A DNA stretch of 22,445 nt from assembly GCA_019421525.1 (NCBI GenBank), contig JAHZFC010000006.1:1-22445 (forward strand). Direction: 5' to 3'. Source of the DNA: Clostridiales bacterium (GTDB lineage Bacteria > Bacillota > Clostridia > Oscillospirales > Oscillospiraceae). This document shows positions 13,733-20,268 of the stretch, in pieces. Below the pieces are notes generated by a model. That model had not been told where the DNA came from and did not search any database. It was given only the letters and a program-made list of their open reading frames with translations. Position 1 is the first letter of the stretch. Every line of letters begins with the position of its first letter. The translations under genes were made by a program, and so were the position numbers.

Positions 13733-16045
13733 ATGACTGCAAAAGAGGAGACCCGCCGCAGGCGGGGGAGGAGGCAGCTGCGCCTGAACGTGGTCATGCG
13801 CCTGAGCGAGTGCGCCATCCGCTTTCTGCTGGCCGCCGCCCTGGCGGGGACTGAGATCTTCGGCGGACACGCCCTGTTCGCCCTGGCCATGGTGGGGGTG
13901 GCGGGCTCCGGGCTGGAGGGGTTCATCACCCTGCTGGGGGCGGCCCTGGGCTACCTGTCCTTCCAGGGGTTCCTGGAGGGGCTGCGGTACATCGCGGCGG
14001 CCATGATGATCTTTGCCGTGGCCATGGCCATGTATGACTTCCGCATCTACCGACGGCCATGGTTCATGCCCCTGGTGTCCGCCGCCCTCAACGGGCTGGT
14101 GGGCTTCGTCTACCTGTCCGCCGGGGGCTGGGACGGGGAGAAGATCATCTACTTCGTCACCGAGGTGGTCATGACCGCCGGGGCGGTGTACTTCTACCGC
14201 CTGGCCTTCGACCTCTGGGAGGAGCGCCGGGAGGAGCCCCAGCTGAACGTGCGCCAGGTGGTGGGGGTGCTGGTGCTGGGGGCCACCCTGCTCATGACCC
14301 TGGAGCGGGTGACGGTGGGAGAGGCCCTGTCCGTGGGCCGGGTGCTGGCCGCCCTGGCGGTGATGATCGCCGGGTGGAAGGGCGGCGTGGGCGTGGGCTC
14401 CGCCGTGGGAGTGGCAGCCGGTCTGGCCATGGACTTCGCCGCCGCCTCGCCCCCCTATTACACCATGGCCTACGCCTTCTCCGGGCTGATGACCGGGGTG
14501 TTCTCCGGCCAGGGGCGGCTGTTTTCCATGCTGGCCTATGTGGTGGCCAACGCCGCGGCGGTGCTGTGGACCTGGGCGGGGGACCCCCAGGTGGGCCTGC
14601 TGTGGGAGGTGGCGGCGGCCGCCGTCATCTTTCTGCTGGTGCCGGACAAGCTGCTGCGGCGGCTGGGGGCGCTGGTCCGGCAGGAGGGCGCCCGGGAGGA
14701 GGACAGCCGCACCCGGGCCTACACCGCCGGCCGCCTGCGGCAGACCGCCGGGGCCTTCCGGGCGGTGGCGGACAGTCTGACGGGGCTGTATAACGCCCCC
14801 CTCAACGACGCGGACGCGGCCAAGCTCTTCGACCGGGCGGCGGAGAAGGTGTGCGCCAAGTGCTCCCAGTGCGCCCGGTGCTGGCAGCAGGACTACCAGA
14901 CCACCCGGGGGGCCCTGTGCGACGCCCTGCCCCGGATGCTGGACCGGGGAGAGGGGGAGCCGGAGGACTTTCCCGGCTGGTTTGCCGACCGCTGCGCCCA
15001 CTTCCGCCCCTTTCTGGACGCGGCCAACCAGGAGCTGGAGAGCCTGCTGGTCCGCCGCCGGTATGACAGCCGGGTGCGGGAGAGCCGGGCGGCGGTGTGC
15101 GCCCAGTACGGCCAGCTGGCCGGGGTGCTGGAGCGGGCGGCGGCGGAGGTGTCCGCCGAGCTGACGGTGGACGTGCGCCGTCAGCGGCAGGTCAAGCAGC
15201 GGCTGGCCGCCCTGGGGCTGGAGGGCCGGTGCGCCGTGTTCAACGACGAGCACCGCCACCTGCGGCTGGAGCTGGAGGGCCGGGACATCGAGAAGCTGGC
15301 CGAGGGCGAGCAGCTGGCCGCCCTGGAGCAGCTCATGGACTGCCCCCTCCAGGTGGAGGACAGCCCGGCGGGCACCCTGCGCCTGGCCCAGCGGGAGCCG
15401 CTGATGGCGGTGGCCGGGGTGGCGGCGCTGGGCCGGGACGGGATGCCGGTGAGCGGCGACTCCGGGGCCTGGTTCAAGGACGACGCCGGGCGGCTGTACC
15501 TCCTGCTGTGCGACGGCATGGGCAGCGGCCTGGCCGCCCGCCAGGACAGCGACGGCGCCCTGCGGCTGCTGGAGAAATTCCTCCGGGCGGGGATGGCCCC
15601 CCGCTCCGCCCTCAAGACCGTGGGGGAGGCCCTGGCCCTCCGGGGCGAGGCGGAGGGGGGCTTCACCACCGTGGACCTGATGCAGCTCGACCTGTTCACC
15701 GGGCGGGGCGCGGTGTTTAAGCTGGGGGCGGCCCCCACCTACCTGCGCCGGGGGGACCAGGTGGAGCGGCTGTCCGGCTCCGCCCTGCCCGCCGGGCTGG
15801 TGCCCCAGCCGGAGGGGGAGCCCGACGTGTTCCCTCTGGAGCTCCAGGCTGGGGACTGCGTGGTGATGGTCAGCGACGGCATCACCGCCGGACAGGAGGA
15901 CGGCTGGCTGCGGCAGGCCCTGGAGGAGTTCGACGGCCTGTCCCCCCAGGAGCTGGCCGGCCGCCTGCTGGCCGACAGCCGGGACAAGGCAGGGGGAGGG
16001 GATGACCGGACGGTCATCGTGGTCAAGATCGACGTGAGGAAATGA
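13733..16045 (+). CDS. spoIIE: Stage II sporulation protein E (PP2C-type phosphatase)
   Basis: A 770-residue protein. The first about 320 residues form multiple membrane helices; a middle region (about 330-560) holds a Cys cluster, CAKCSQCARCW (Cys374, 377, 380, 383); the C-terminal about 200 residues are the SpoIIE phosphatase domain. Metal-binding motifs are LLLCDGMGSG (Asp594), MVSDGITAG (Asp715) and GGGDDRTVIVV (Asp757-758). SpoIIE sits at the asymmetric septum and dephosphorylates SpoIIAA, so activating sigma-F in the forespore. Start ATG 13733 follows AAGGAGGGG; the frame runs further upstream but lacks a start with a ribosome site. It is a single gene between the divergent dus unit and a bidirectional terminator. 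Its presence shows the organism is, or recently was, a spore former. Confidence 0.96.
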   Translation: MTAKEETRRRRGRRQLRLNVVMRLSECAIRFLLAAALAGTEIFGGHALFALAMVGVAGSGLEGFITLLGAALGYLSFQGFLEGLRYIAAAMMIFAVAMAMYDFRIYRRPWFMPLVSAALNGLVGFVYLSAGGWDGEKIIYFVTEVVMTAGAVYFYRLAFDLWEERREEPQLNVRQVVGVLVLGATLLMTLERVTVGEALSVGRVLAALAVMIAGWKGGVGVGSAVGVAAGLAMDFAAASPPYYTMAYAFSGLMTGVFSGQGRLFSMLAYVVANAAAVLWTWAGDPQVGLLWEVAAAAVIFLLVPDKLLRRLGALVRQEGAREEDSRTRAYTAGRLRQTAGAFRAVADSLTGLYNAPLNDADAAKLFDRAAEKVCAKCSQCARCWQQDYQTTRGALCDALPRMLDRGEGEPEDFPGWFADRCAHFRPFLDAANQELESLLVRRRYDSRVRESRAAVCAQYGQLAGVLERAAAEVSAELTVDVRRQRQVKQRLAALGLEGRCAVFNDEHRHLRLELEGRDIEKLAEGEQLAALEQLMDCPLQVEDSPAGTLRLAQREPLMAVAGVAALGRDGMPVSGDSGAWFKDDAGRLYLLLCDGMGSGLAARQDSDGALRLLEKFLRAGMAPRSALKTVGEALALRGEAEGGFTTVDLMQLDLFTGRGAVFKLGAAPTYLRRGDQVERLSGSALPAGLVPQPEGEPDVFPLELQAGDCVVMVSDGITAGQEDGWLRQALEEFDGLSPQELAGRLLADSRDKAGGGDDRTVIVVKIDVRK

Positions 16046-16051
16046 AAAAAA

Positions 16052-16093
16052 GGACCGTTCCACGCAAGGCGCGCGGAGCGGTCCGTTTTATTT
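16052..16093. terminator. Bidirectional terminator between spoIIE and the small XRE gene
   Basis: GGACCGTTCC (16052-16061) pairs with GGAGCGGTCC (16075-16084), one G-T pair, loop of 13. It is flanked by GTTTTATTT on the right and by a run of seven A on the left, which reads as T on the minus strand, so it should work both ways. Confidence 0.85.
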
Positions 16094-16333
16094 GATCTCC
16101 TGTTCCAGATCATCAAATTCCGGCGTACTGAAAAACTCTCCTAATGTGATGCCAAGGCCATCACACAGAATTTTGATCGTGTCGATCGTGGCCGTCCCCC
16201 GGCTGGGGTCCAGCAGGCTATATACCGTAGAAGCGGTGATACCAGATTCCGTCGCCAGCATGTTGGCGGTCCAGCCGCGCTGTGCGCACAGGTCTTTGAA
16301 GCGGGCAACCACCGCAGTTTTTACCGCCGACAT
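16088..16333 (-). CDS. Small XRE-family repressor
   Basis: An 81-residue stand-alone Cro/CI-type helix-turn-helix protein. The core is RFKDLCAQRGWTANMLATESGITASTVYSLLD, then TATIDTIKILCDGLGITLGEFFSTPEFDDLEQEIK. It has no extra sensor domain, so it probably acts as a dimer that binds palindromic DNA. The ribosome site AGAGGTGAT lies 3 bases before the ATG. Codon use is noticeably less GC-biased than in its neighbours (for example ATA, TTA, AAA and GAA are common), which may mark a recent arrival. Immediately upstream are two abutting palindromes that overlap its likely promoter and a divergent one, so self-repression and control of the rightward promoter are likely (inference). Confidence 0.9.
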   Translation of the reverse strand: MSAVKTAVVARFKDLCAQRGWTANMLATESGITASTVYSLLDPSRGTATIDTIKILCDGLGITLGEFFSTPEFDDLEQEIK

Positions 16334-16366
16334 ACTATCACCTCTTTAGGCAATAGTATCGAAATT

Positions 16367-16380
16367 TACGTTTTAACGTA
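16367..16380. promoter_or_regulatory. Operator-like palindrome 1 (TACG-N6-CGTA)
   Basis: TACGTTTTAACGTA is a perfect dyad with 6-base arms and a TT centre. It covers the putative -10 region of the XRE gene promoter. Confidence 0.6.
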
Positions 16381-16399
16381 TACGCACTTGCGTAAACAA
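16371..16399 (-). promoter_or_regulatory. Likely promoter of the small XRE gene
   Basis: Read on the minus strand: TTGTTT (16399-16394), 17 bases, TTAAAA (16376-16371). The -10 is weak, but spacing and position are right and it overlaps both palindromes. Confidence 0.4.
16381..16394. promoter_or_regulatory. Operator-like palindrome 2 (TACG-N6-CGTA)
   Basis: TACGCACTTGCGTA is a perfect dyad with 6-base arms and a CT centre. It directly abuts palindrome 1 and contains the -35 box of the rightward promoter. Confidence 0.6.
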
Positions 16400-16416
16400 A
16401 AGAAAAAAGATATAAT
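16388..16416 (+). promoter_or_regulatory. Rightward promoter reading into the large inverted repeat
   Basis: TTGCGT (16388-16393), exactly 17 bases, and perfect TATAAT (16411-16416), in an A-rich stretch. Its -35 lies within palindrome 2. The start of transcription would be about 16423, 16 bases before the repeat element begins. No convincing coding region follows for over 900 bases. Confidence 0.65.
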
Positions 16417-16491
16417 AAAAGAAAACAATATCTTGCATCAAGGGATGACACCCTTGCAACCCCATGAGACCCAGCCGGGCCTCTGGCACCT

Positions 16492-16508
16492 GCAAGGTTT
16501 CGCCTTGC
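16492..16508. repeat. Short hairpin in the left arm
   Basis: GCAAGG (16492-16497) and CCTTGC (16503-16508) form a 6-bp dyad with a TTTCG loop. It lies directly before the larger 12-bp hairpin. Confidence 0.5.
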
Positions 16509-16513
16509 GGCGA

Positions 16514-16541
16514 CCTACTTTTCGCTCGTGCGAAAAGTAGG
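16514..16541. repeat. Left 12-bp hairpin of the inverted-repeat element
   Basis: CCTACTTTTCGC (16514-16525) pairs perfectly with GCGAAAAGTAGG (16530-16541), loop TCGT. It is followed by CAAAAG and GCCGGGGG, mirrored on the right side of the element. Confidence 0.8.
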
Positions 16542-17022
16542 CAAAAGCACGCCGGGGGTTGGGCGCGGATGAACTTCAAGCGCAAAGGACGCGCTTTCGT
16601 CCATAGCGCCCGCACCCCCTAAGGACCCCCGTTTTTACGGGAGCCCAGGATAGGATGGTGCACCGTTCTATTTCCGGCGTTGGGGTAAGCCGACACTCGA
16701 AGCCACTATTTTCCGCTGCCGCTCTCCTGGCGGTCGTGGTAACATGCCGGGCCTACAGGACACGCCTGCTGCCGACGGGCCATCCCGGCCAGGCGCTCTC
16801 CCGTGGGCCGCAGGCACCGCTCTATTTCCGCCCGAACCAGGCGCTGTTGGGTAGACCGTCGGCACTACAAACCGGTGTGATGGAGCGGCAGCGGAAAGCG
16901 GCGCTTTGAGTGTCCTGACTTTGCGCGCCGGAAATAGGCGTATGCACTTCTTATCCTGCTCCCCCGTAAAAAATGGGGTCCGGGGGAAAGGACGCTAAGG
17001 ACCTAGGCCACTCGGCTGGGGG

Positions 17023-17052
17023 CCCCACAAAGGCCAAGCGGCCTTTGTGGGG
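17023..17052. repeat. 13-bp hairpin in the extra segment of the right arm
   Basis: CCCCACAAAGGCC (17023-17035) pairs perfectly with GGCCTTTGTGGGG (17040-17052), loop AAGC. I see no counterpart in the left arm, so it marks the arm-length difference. Confidence 0.75.
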
Positions 17053-17168
17053 AGAGGACGAGCAAGGGAGCGAACGTAATTTTCGCCGTCAGGCGGAAAT
17101 GGAGTGGAGCGGACTTTGCGAGGACGAGGTGGCCGTAGTCCGCCGCGGACGTCCCCCGGCGATTCTTT

Positions 17169-17198
17169 GGTGACTTTCTAATCGTTTAGAAAGTCACC
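17169..17198. repeat. Right 13-bp hairpin of the inverted-repeat element
   Basis: GGTGACTTTCTAA (17169-17181) pairs perfectly with TTAGAAAGTCACC (17186-17198), loop TCGT. Loop and flanks (CCCCCGGC and a CTTTG-type stretch) match the left hairpin at 16514 in mirrored order. Confidence 0.8.
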
Positions 17199-17287
17199 CG
17201 CCGGAGGCCAGCCATGGCCTCAATGGGTGGCAAGGGTGATACCCTTGCTTTGGCTGTCAAAAGAAATGGGGTCGGGAAAACACGTTC

Positions 17288-17307
17288 CCAAAGGCGACAG
17301 CCTTTGG
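17288..17307. repeat. 8-bp hairpin in the leader of the 17367 gene
   Basis: CCAAAGGC (17288-17295) and GCCTTTGG (17300-17307), loop GACA. One of a pair of similar hairpins between the inverted repeat and the next gene. Confidence 0.6.
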
Positions 17308-17316
17308 TCAGAGAGC

Positions 17317-17334
17317 CAAGGGCGTCAGCCCTTG
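17317..17334. repeat. 7-bp hairpin in the leader of the 17367 gene
   Basis: CAAGGGC (17317-17323) and GCCCTTG (17328-17334), loop GTCA. It shares the CAAGGG/CCCTTG arms with both ends of the large inverted repeat. Confidence 0.6.
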
Positions 17335-17366
17335 TAAAGAGAGGATACGATGGAGGAGGGGGCCGC

Positions 17367-17807
17367 GTGCAGATCCAGGACGAGTGGGATGAGGTGATGA
17401 GGGAGATCAAGCAGCGCTGGGACCAGCTGGCGAGAGACCCTCAGTTTCTGCGGGAGCTTGACGCCGTCGGGGAGATCGAGACCTATCTGGAGCAGATGGA
17501 TATCGAGCTGGGCCGGGCCAGCGGTCCCTATTACCTGACGGAGTGCTACCACCTGTACCGGGTGGAGGGGGTGGAGCCCAGCCCGGCTATGCTGGCCATG
17601 GTGGCCGAGGCCTACGGCCGCCGCATCTTCCATGTGCGCCGGGCGCTGTACCTGCTCCGGCAGAAGCTGGAGGGGCGGGATCCCCAGGCGGCGGAGCGGA
17701 AGGGAGAGGGGATGTACCCCTTTTTGGCCTGGCTGTTTGCACGGGTACGGGAAACGGCGGAGAAGGGGAAGGAAAAAGCCGTTGCCGGGCGGGGAAGATC
17801 GGTGTAA
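17367..17807 (+). CDS. Hypothetical helical protein, unknown function
   Basis: A 146-residue, mostly helical, charged protein without membrane segments or a signal peptide. It begins with IQDEWDEVMREIKQRWDQLARDPQFLRELDAVGEIETYLEQMDIEL, has a middle SGPYYLTECYHLYRVEGVEPSPAMLAMVAEAYGRRIFHVRRALYLLRQKLEG, and ends in a basic tail. I do not recognise a family. I chose GTG at 17367 because GGAGGAGGGG (17352-17361) is 5 bases upstream. The frame stays open back to 17214, but that part is the repeat and its hairpins and gives a low-complexity reading. No clear promoter lies between the inverted repeat and this gene, so it could be served by the rightward promoter at 16388 if transcription passes the hairpins. 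Confidence 0.7.
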   Translation: MQIQDEWDEVMREIKQRWDQLARDPQFLRELDAVGEIETYLEQMDIELGRASGPYYLTECYHLYRVEGVEPSPAMLAMVAEAYGRRIFHVRRALYLLRQKLEGRDPQAAERKGEGMYPFLAWLFARVRETAEKGKEKAVAGRGRSV

Positions 17808-17810
17808 AAT
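17782..17810 (+). promoter_or_regulatory. Promoter of the hydrolase gene
   Basis: TTGCCG (17782-17787), 17 bases, TAAAAT (17805-17810), overlapping the end of the preceding coding region. The leader would be about 23 bases. Confidence 0.55.
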
Positions 17811-17839
17811 AGAAGAAAAACCTGTCAGGAGTGAAAGAT

Positions 17840-18622
17840 ATGGCCGATCTGAATTATGTCCCCAACGGCGGACAGACTTACATCCCCTTCCAAGAGAACA
17901 TCCACGTGCCCCAACCGGAGTTCACCCCCCTGCGGCGGCCCCAGCCGCCCCTGCCCGATCTTCAGCTGACCCAGGAGGCCCGGGACAAGGGCTGGGCAGT
18001 GGCCAGCCCCTGCCAGCACCTTCTGCCCGGGGTGGAGCCGGAGATGCTGGACTGGTGGTGGGCCAACATGGAGAAGGGCTACTACCTCTGGGCCCCCGCC
18101 GCCCACAAGCGGTTCAACTGGGTGCGCTCTCCGGGTGAGGTGGGCTTCCTGGCCTCCTCTCACATGATCTCCGAGGCCATGGTGCCCGGCGGGCCGGTGT
18201 TCGGCGGGGACGGGGTGCAGATCTTCCGCCTGGGGCTGGACTACTACCCCTTCACCACCAGCATGGGCCATGTCATCGTGGAGGGCACCTTCAACCAGAA
18301 GGAGGAGCTGTGCGACATGACCATCCACATGTGGGACCGGGCCCAGGGCGGCACCGCCCACTACACCTGCGCCATCGTCAACACGAAATGCTCCATGCCC
18401 CCGGATTTCGTGCTGGCCGACCCCAGCTCCGCCCCCTCCGACGAGGCCCGGGCCATCCACGCCGAGTATGAGGCCAGCCGCTGGCCGGTGTTCCTGCCCA
18501 CCCTCTACCGCCTGTGGGCGGGCCACCCGGACCCCAGTCAGAACGTGGCCTGCGACCTGTCTGTCCAGTGGCAGGATGGGAGGATCTCCTATGTGTATGA
18601 AAACGGTCCGGTAAAGATCTGA
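17840..18622 (+). CDS. DAPG/phloretin hydrolase-like protein
   Basis: A 260-residue soluble protein. Aromatic- and His-rich blocks, MLDWWWANMEKGYYLWAPAAHKRFNWV, GQ-type loops (GGPVFGGDGVQIF), SMGHVIVEGTF and GGTAHYTCAIVNTK, recall the phloretin hydrolase / 2,4-diacetylphloroglucinol hydrolase (PhlG) family. These are zinc enzymes that split the C-C bond between an acyl group and a phloroglucinol ring. If right, it could act on dietary flavonoid breakdown products, which suits a gut Oscillospiraceae member. Metal ligands (His and Glu) are plausible but I cannot assign them with certainty. ATG 17840 is chosen because AGGAG (17827-17831) lies 8 bases upstream; GTG 17831 overlaps that site. It ends before a strong terminator. 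Confidence 0.6.
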   Translation: MADLNYVPNGGQTYIPFQENIHVPQPEFTPLRRPQPPLPDLQLTQEARDKGWAVASPCQHLLPGVEPEMLDWWWANMEKGYYLWAPAAHKRFNWVRSPGEVGFLASSHMISEAMVPGGPVFGGDGVQIFRLGLDYYPFTTSMGHVIVEGTFNQKEELCDMTIHMWDRAQGGTAHYTCAIVNTKCSMPPDFVLADPSSAPSDEARAIHAEYEASRWPVFLPTLYRLWAGHPDPSQNVACDLSVQWQDGRISYVYENGPVKI

Positions 18623-18658
18623 GAAAAAATACAAAGAGCCATCAAAACGGCCGCAACA

Positions 18659-18690
18659 AAGCCCGCCTGGAAAGCACCAGGCGGGCTTTA
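18659..18690 (+). terminator. Terminator of the hydrolase gene
   Basis: A GC-rich stem, GCCCGCCTGG (18661-18670) with CCAGGCGGGC (18677-18686), extended by A-T pairs on each side, loop AAAGCA, followed by TTTAGCTTGT. Confidence 0.85.
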
Positions 18691-18713
18691 GCTTGTCAAA
18701 AAGCCTCACAGAG

Positions 18714-18733
18714 TTCGCGCCCACAGGCGCGAA
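18714..18733. repeat. 8-bp hairpin between the hydrolase and transglutaminase genes
   Basis: TTCGCGCC (18714-18721) and GGCGCGAA (18726-18733), loop CACA. It lies in a 180-base intergenic stretch that otherwise holds only hairpins. Confidence 0.5.
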
Positions 18734-18765
18734 GGGATCGAGATCCGTTTTCGGCCGCGACCTAC

Positions 18766-18795
18766 CCGTCGGAAAAGGCTTGCCTTTTTCGACGG
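18766..18795. repeat. 14-bp hairpin after the transglutaminase gene, related to the 16514 hairpin
   Basis: CCGTCGGAAAAGGC (18766-18779) pairs with GCCTTTTTCGACGG (18782-18795) with one G-T pair and a two-base TT spacer. The left flank GCGACCTAC matches the left flank of the hairpin at 16514. It could also act as the minus-strand terminator of the transglutaminase gene, although the T-tract is poor. Confidence 0.6.
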
Positions 18796-18803
18796 TGGGG
18801 CAG

Positions 18804-20144
18804 TCAATAGGGCAGGTACTCGAAGTCCAGCGTCTCCACCTTGCGGACCATCTCGGAGCCCAGCAGGCCGCGGCCATTGACCACCATCTCACCCAGCTGG
18901 TTGTCGGTGGGGTCGCTGCGCCACGCCGGGTCGGGGGGCGTGAGGGGTGCCATGAAGACCCGGTTGGCCACCATCCGGCAGGGGTCCAGATTGCCGAAGT
19001 AGTGGTCCCGGCGGGCCTGGTCCCCGGCCCGGCGGGCGCCGGAGCCGAAGGAGGGGTCGGCCCACAGCCAGCCGTGGGGGGCGACGTAGAACATGGCCCA
19101 GTCGTGGCACCCGGCGTAGCCGGGCTTGACGGACAGGCCGCTCTGCCACTGGGCGGGGATGCCGGCGATGCGGCACAGGGTGATGAACAGCACGGCCATC
19201 ACGCCGCAGTCCCCCCGGAGCTGGCGGGCGCACAGCTCGGCGATGGGCTCCAGCTGGAAGTAGCTGGGCTGGTAGCGGTAGTCGATGGTCCCCGTGACAT
19301 AGTCATAGATGGCCCGGGCCTTTTCCATGGCGTTGGAGCAGCCTGAAGTGATGCGGGCGGTCAGGTCCCGCAGGTAGGGGGTGAACAGGATGTGGGGGGG
19401 CTCCTCATCCAGGCAGAAGTCAGGCTGCACCGGGTCGGCGGAGAGGTGGGACAGGTCCACATAGGGAGCCCGGATCAGGTAGCGGTAGGTGACGGAGAAC
19501 TGATCCCGCTCCCGGCTGTCCCAGTAGAGGGTGCGCTGGGGGGCGTCCACTGGAGCGGGCTGGCCGCCCTCGGTGACCTCCAGCAGCTCGATCTCGCTCT
19601 GCTGGGGGCAGGCGGCGGGGATGGGCAGCCAGGCCTGGACGCGGGCGCCGGGGGAATGCTCCCTGGGCTGGATGGAGGCGCGGATGGTGATGCGGGCGGC
19701 CAGCCCCCCCTCCGCCTTCATCCGGGCGAGCATCTGGTCCCGGGCTGAGGTGTCCTCCGTCTCGCTCTGGAGGCCGGGGGCCTCCAGAGGGTAGTTGCGG
19801 GAGGTCTCGATAAAGTCGTCGTGGCAGAAGATCTGGCCGTTGAGAAAGCGCCAGTCCACCCGGCCGTTGTCCATGAGGGCCTGGAACTGCTCATCGGTCA
19901 TGTCGGGCCACTCCTTGCGCATCATGGCCATGGCCTGATCTTTGGGATAGGGGTACTCGGCGGGCAGCCGGACGAGCCGCTCCCGCTCCACCCGGAGCCG
20001 GGCGGCCATCTCCGGGCGGGTATTTTCCGCCAGGGCCTTGTCGATCAGGCGGATGGCGCCGTTCAGGTCGCCGCTCTCCCGCAGGCGGACGACGTCCGGG
20101 GGGAGAGGGTAATGGAGAAACCGGAAGTCCTGGTTTTGATTCAT
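18804..20144 (-). CDS. Transglutaminase-like domain protein
   Basis: A 446-residue soluble protein. Residues 1-140 are helical and charged, a possible helical-repeat region. About 150-245 is a beta-rich domain. About 255-375 is a transglutaminase-like core with the Cys-His-Asp triad: Cys313 in RGDCGVMAVLFITLCR, His347 in GCHDWAMFYV, Asp363 in LWADPSFG. This fold includes transglutaminases and proteases that cleave peptide bonds; the substrate is unknown. No signal peptide is seen, so it probably works in the cytoplasm. The start has AAGGAGG 7 bases before the ATG. It has its own promoter and is divergent from the pdaB-like gene, leaving only 124 bases between them. Confidence 0.86.
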   Translation of the reverse strand: MNQNQDFRFLHYPLPPDVVRLRESGDLNGAIRLIDKALAENTRPEMAARLRVERERLVRLPAEYPYPKDQAMAMMRKEWPDMTDEQFQALMDNGRVDWRFLNGQIFCHDDFIETSRNYPLEAPGLQSETEDTSARDQMLARMKAEGGLAARITIRASIQPREHSPGARVQAWLPIPAACPQQSEIELLEVTEGGQPAPVDAPQRTLYWDSRERDQFSVTYRYLIRAPYVDLSHLSADPVQPDFCLDEEPPHILFTPYLRDLTARITSGCSNAMEKARAIYDYVTGTIDYRYQPSYFQLEPIAELCARQLRGDCGVMAVLFITLCRIAGIPAQWQSGLSVKPGYAGCHDWAMFYVAPHGWLWADPSFGSGARRAGDQARRDHYFGNLDPCRMVANRVFMAPLTPPDPAWRSDPTDNQLGEMVVNGRGLLGSEMVRKVETLDFEYLPY

Positions 20145-20186
20145 GGGAAAGCCTCCTTATGGAAATGCAGATCGGTCGACAGATCC

Positions 20187-20215
20187 AATATACCACAACT
20201 GGCCAGGCACATCAA
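20187..20215 (-). promoter_or_regulatory. Promoter of the transglutaminase-like gene
   Basis: Read on the minus strand: TTGATG (20215-20210), 17 bases, TATATT (20192-20187). Confidence 0.65.
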
Positions 20216-20268
20216 CCCCGCCTGGGGCGCATAGAGTGTACCAACGCAGACAAACGGAGGGAACGCCT

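Larger units (their letters stand above)
16439..17248. repeat. About 810-bp imperfect inverted-repeat element, non-coding
   Basis: This stretch has no convincing gene. Its left and right halves are inverted copies of one another. Paired in nested order are: 16439-16457 with 17230-17248; 16461-16487 with about 17200-17227; 16551-16558 with 17153-17160 (exact); 16626-16662 with 16943-16978 (about three-quarters identical); CTATTTCCGGCG 16668-16679 with 16926-16937 (exact, 12); GACACTC 16692-16698 with 16908-16914; a 15-base exact match at 16710-16724 with 16883-16897; and TGCCGACGG 16770-16778 with 16856-16864 (exact). The centre is near 16815. The right arm is longer by an insertion around 16985-17100. 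A transcript would fold into one very long hairpin. It may be a non-autonomous mobile element, a doublet of a dispersed repeat, or a structured RNA. Confidence 0.85.

Noticed and set aside
13574..16063. An 829-codon minus-strand frame opposite spoIIE
   Set aside because: Its product is almost entirely Gln, His, Gly, Pro and Ala, typical of the mirror of a GC-rich gene. spoIIE on the other strand has full conserved motifs.
16655..16909. An 84-codon plus-strand reading frame inside the inverted repeat
   Set aside because: It lacks a ribosome site, has no family-like motifs, and lies across the centre of the palindrome, so the sequence pattern is explained by the repeat.
16439..17248. An insertion sequence with a decayed transposase
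   Set aside because: No transposase-like fragment is readable in any frame, and the arms are inverted copies throughout rather than short terminal repeats around a coding core.
17214..17366. Extension of the 17367 gene upstream to 17214
   Set aside because: The extra residues are encoded by hairpins and repeat ends and read as low-complexity; a GTG with a near-ideal ribosome site at 17367 is a better start.
20226..20268. CATAGAGT before the pdaB-like gene as a sporulation sigma -10
   Set aside because: No matching -35 at the right distance for sigma-E or sigma-G; the resemblance is too slight.
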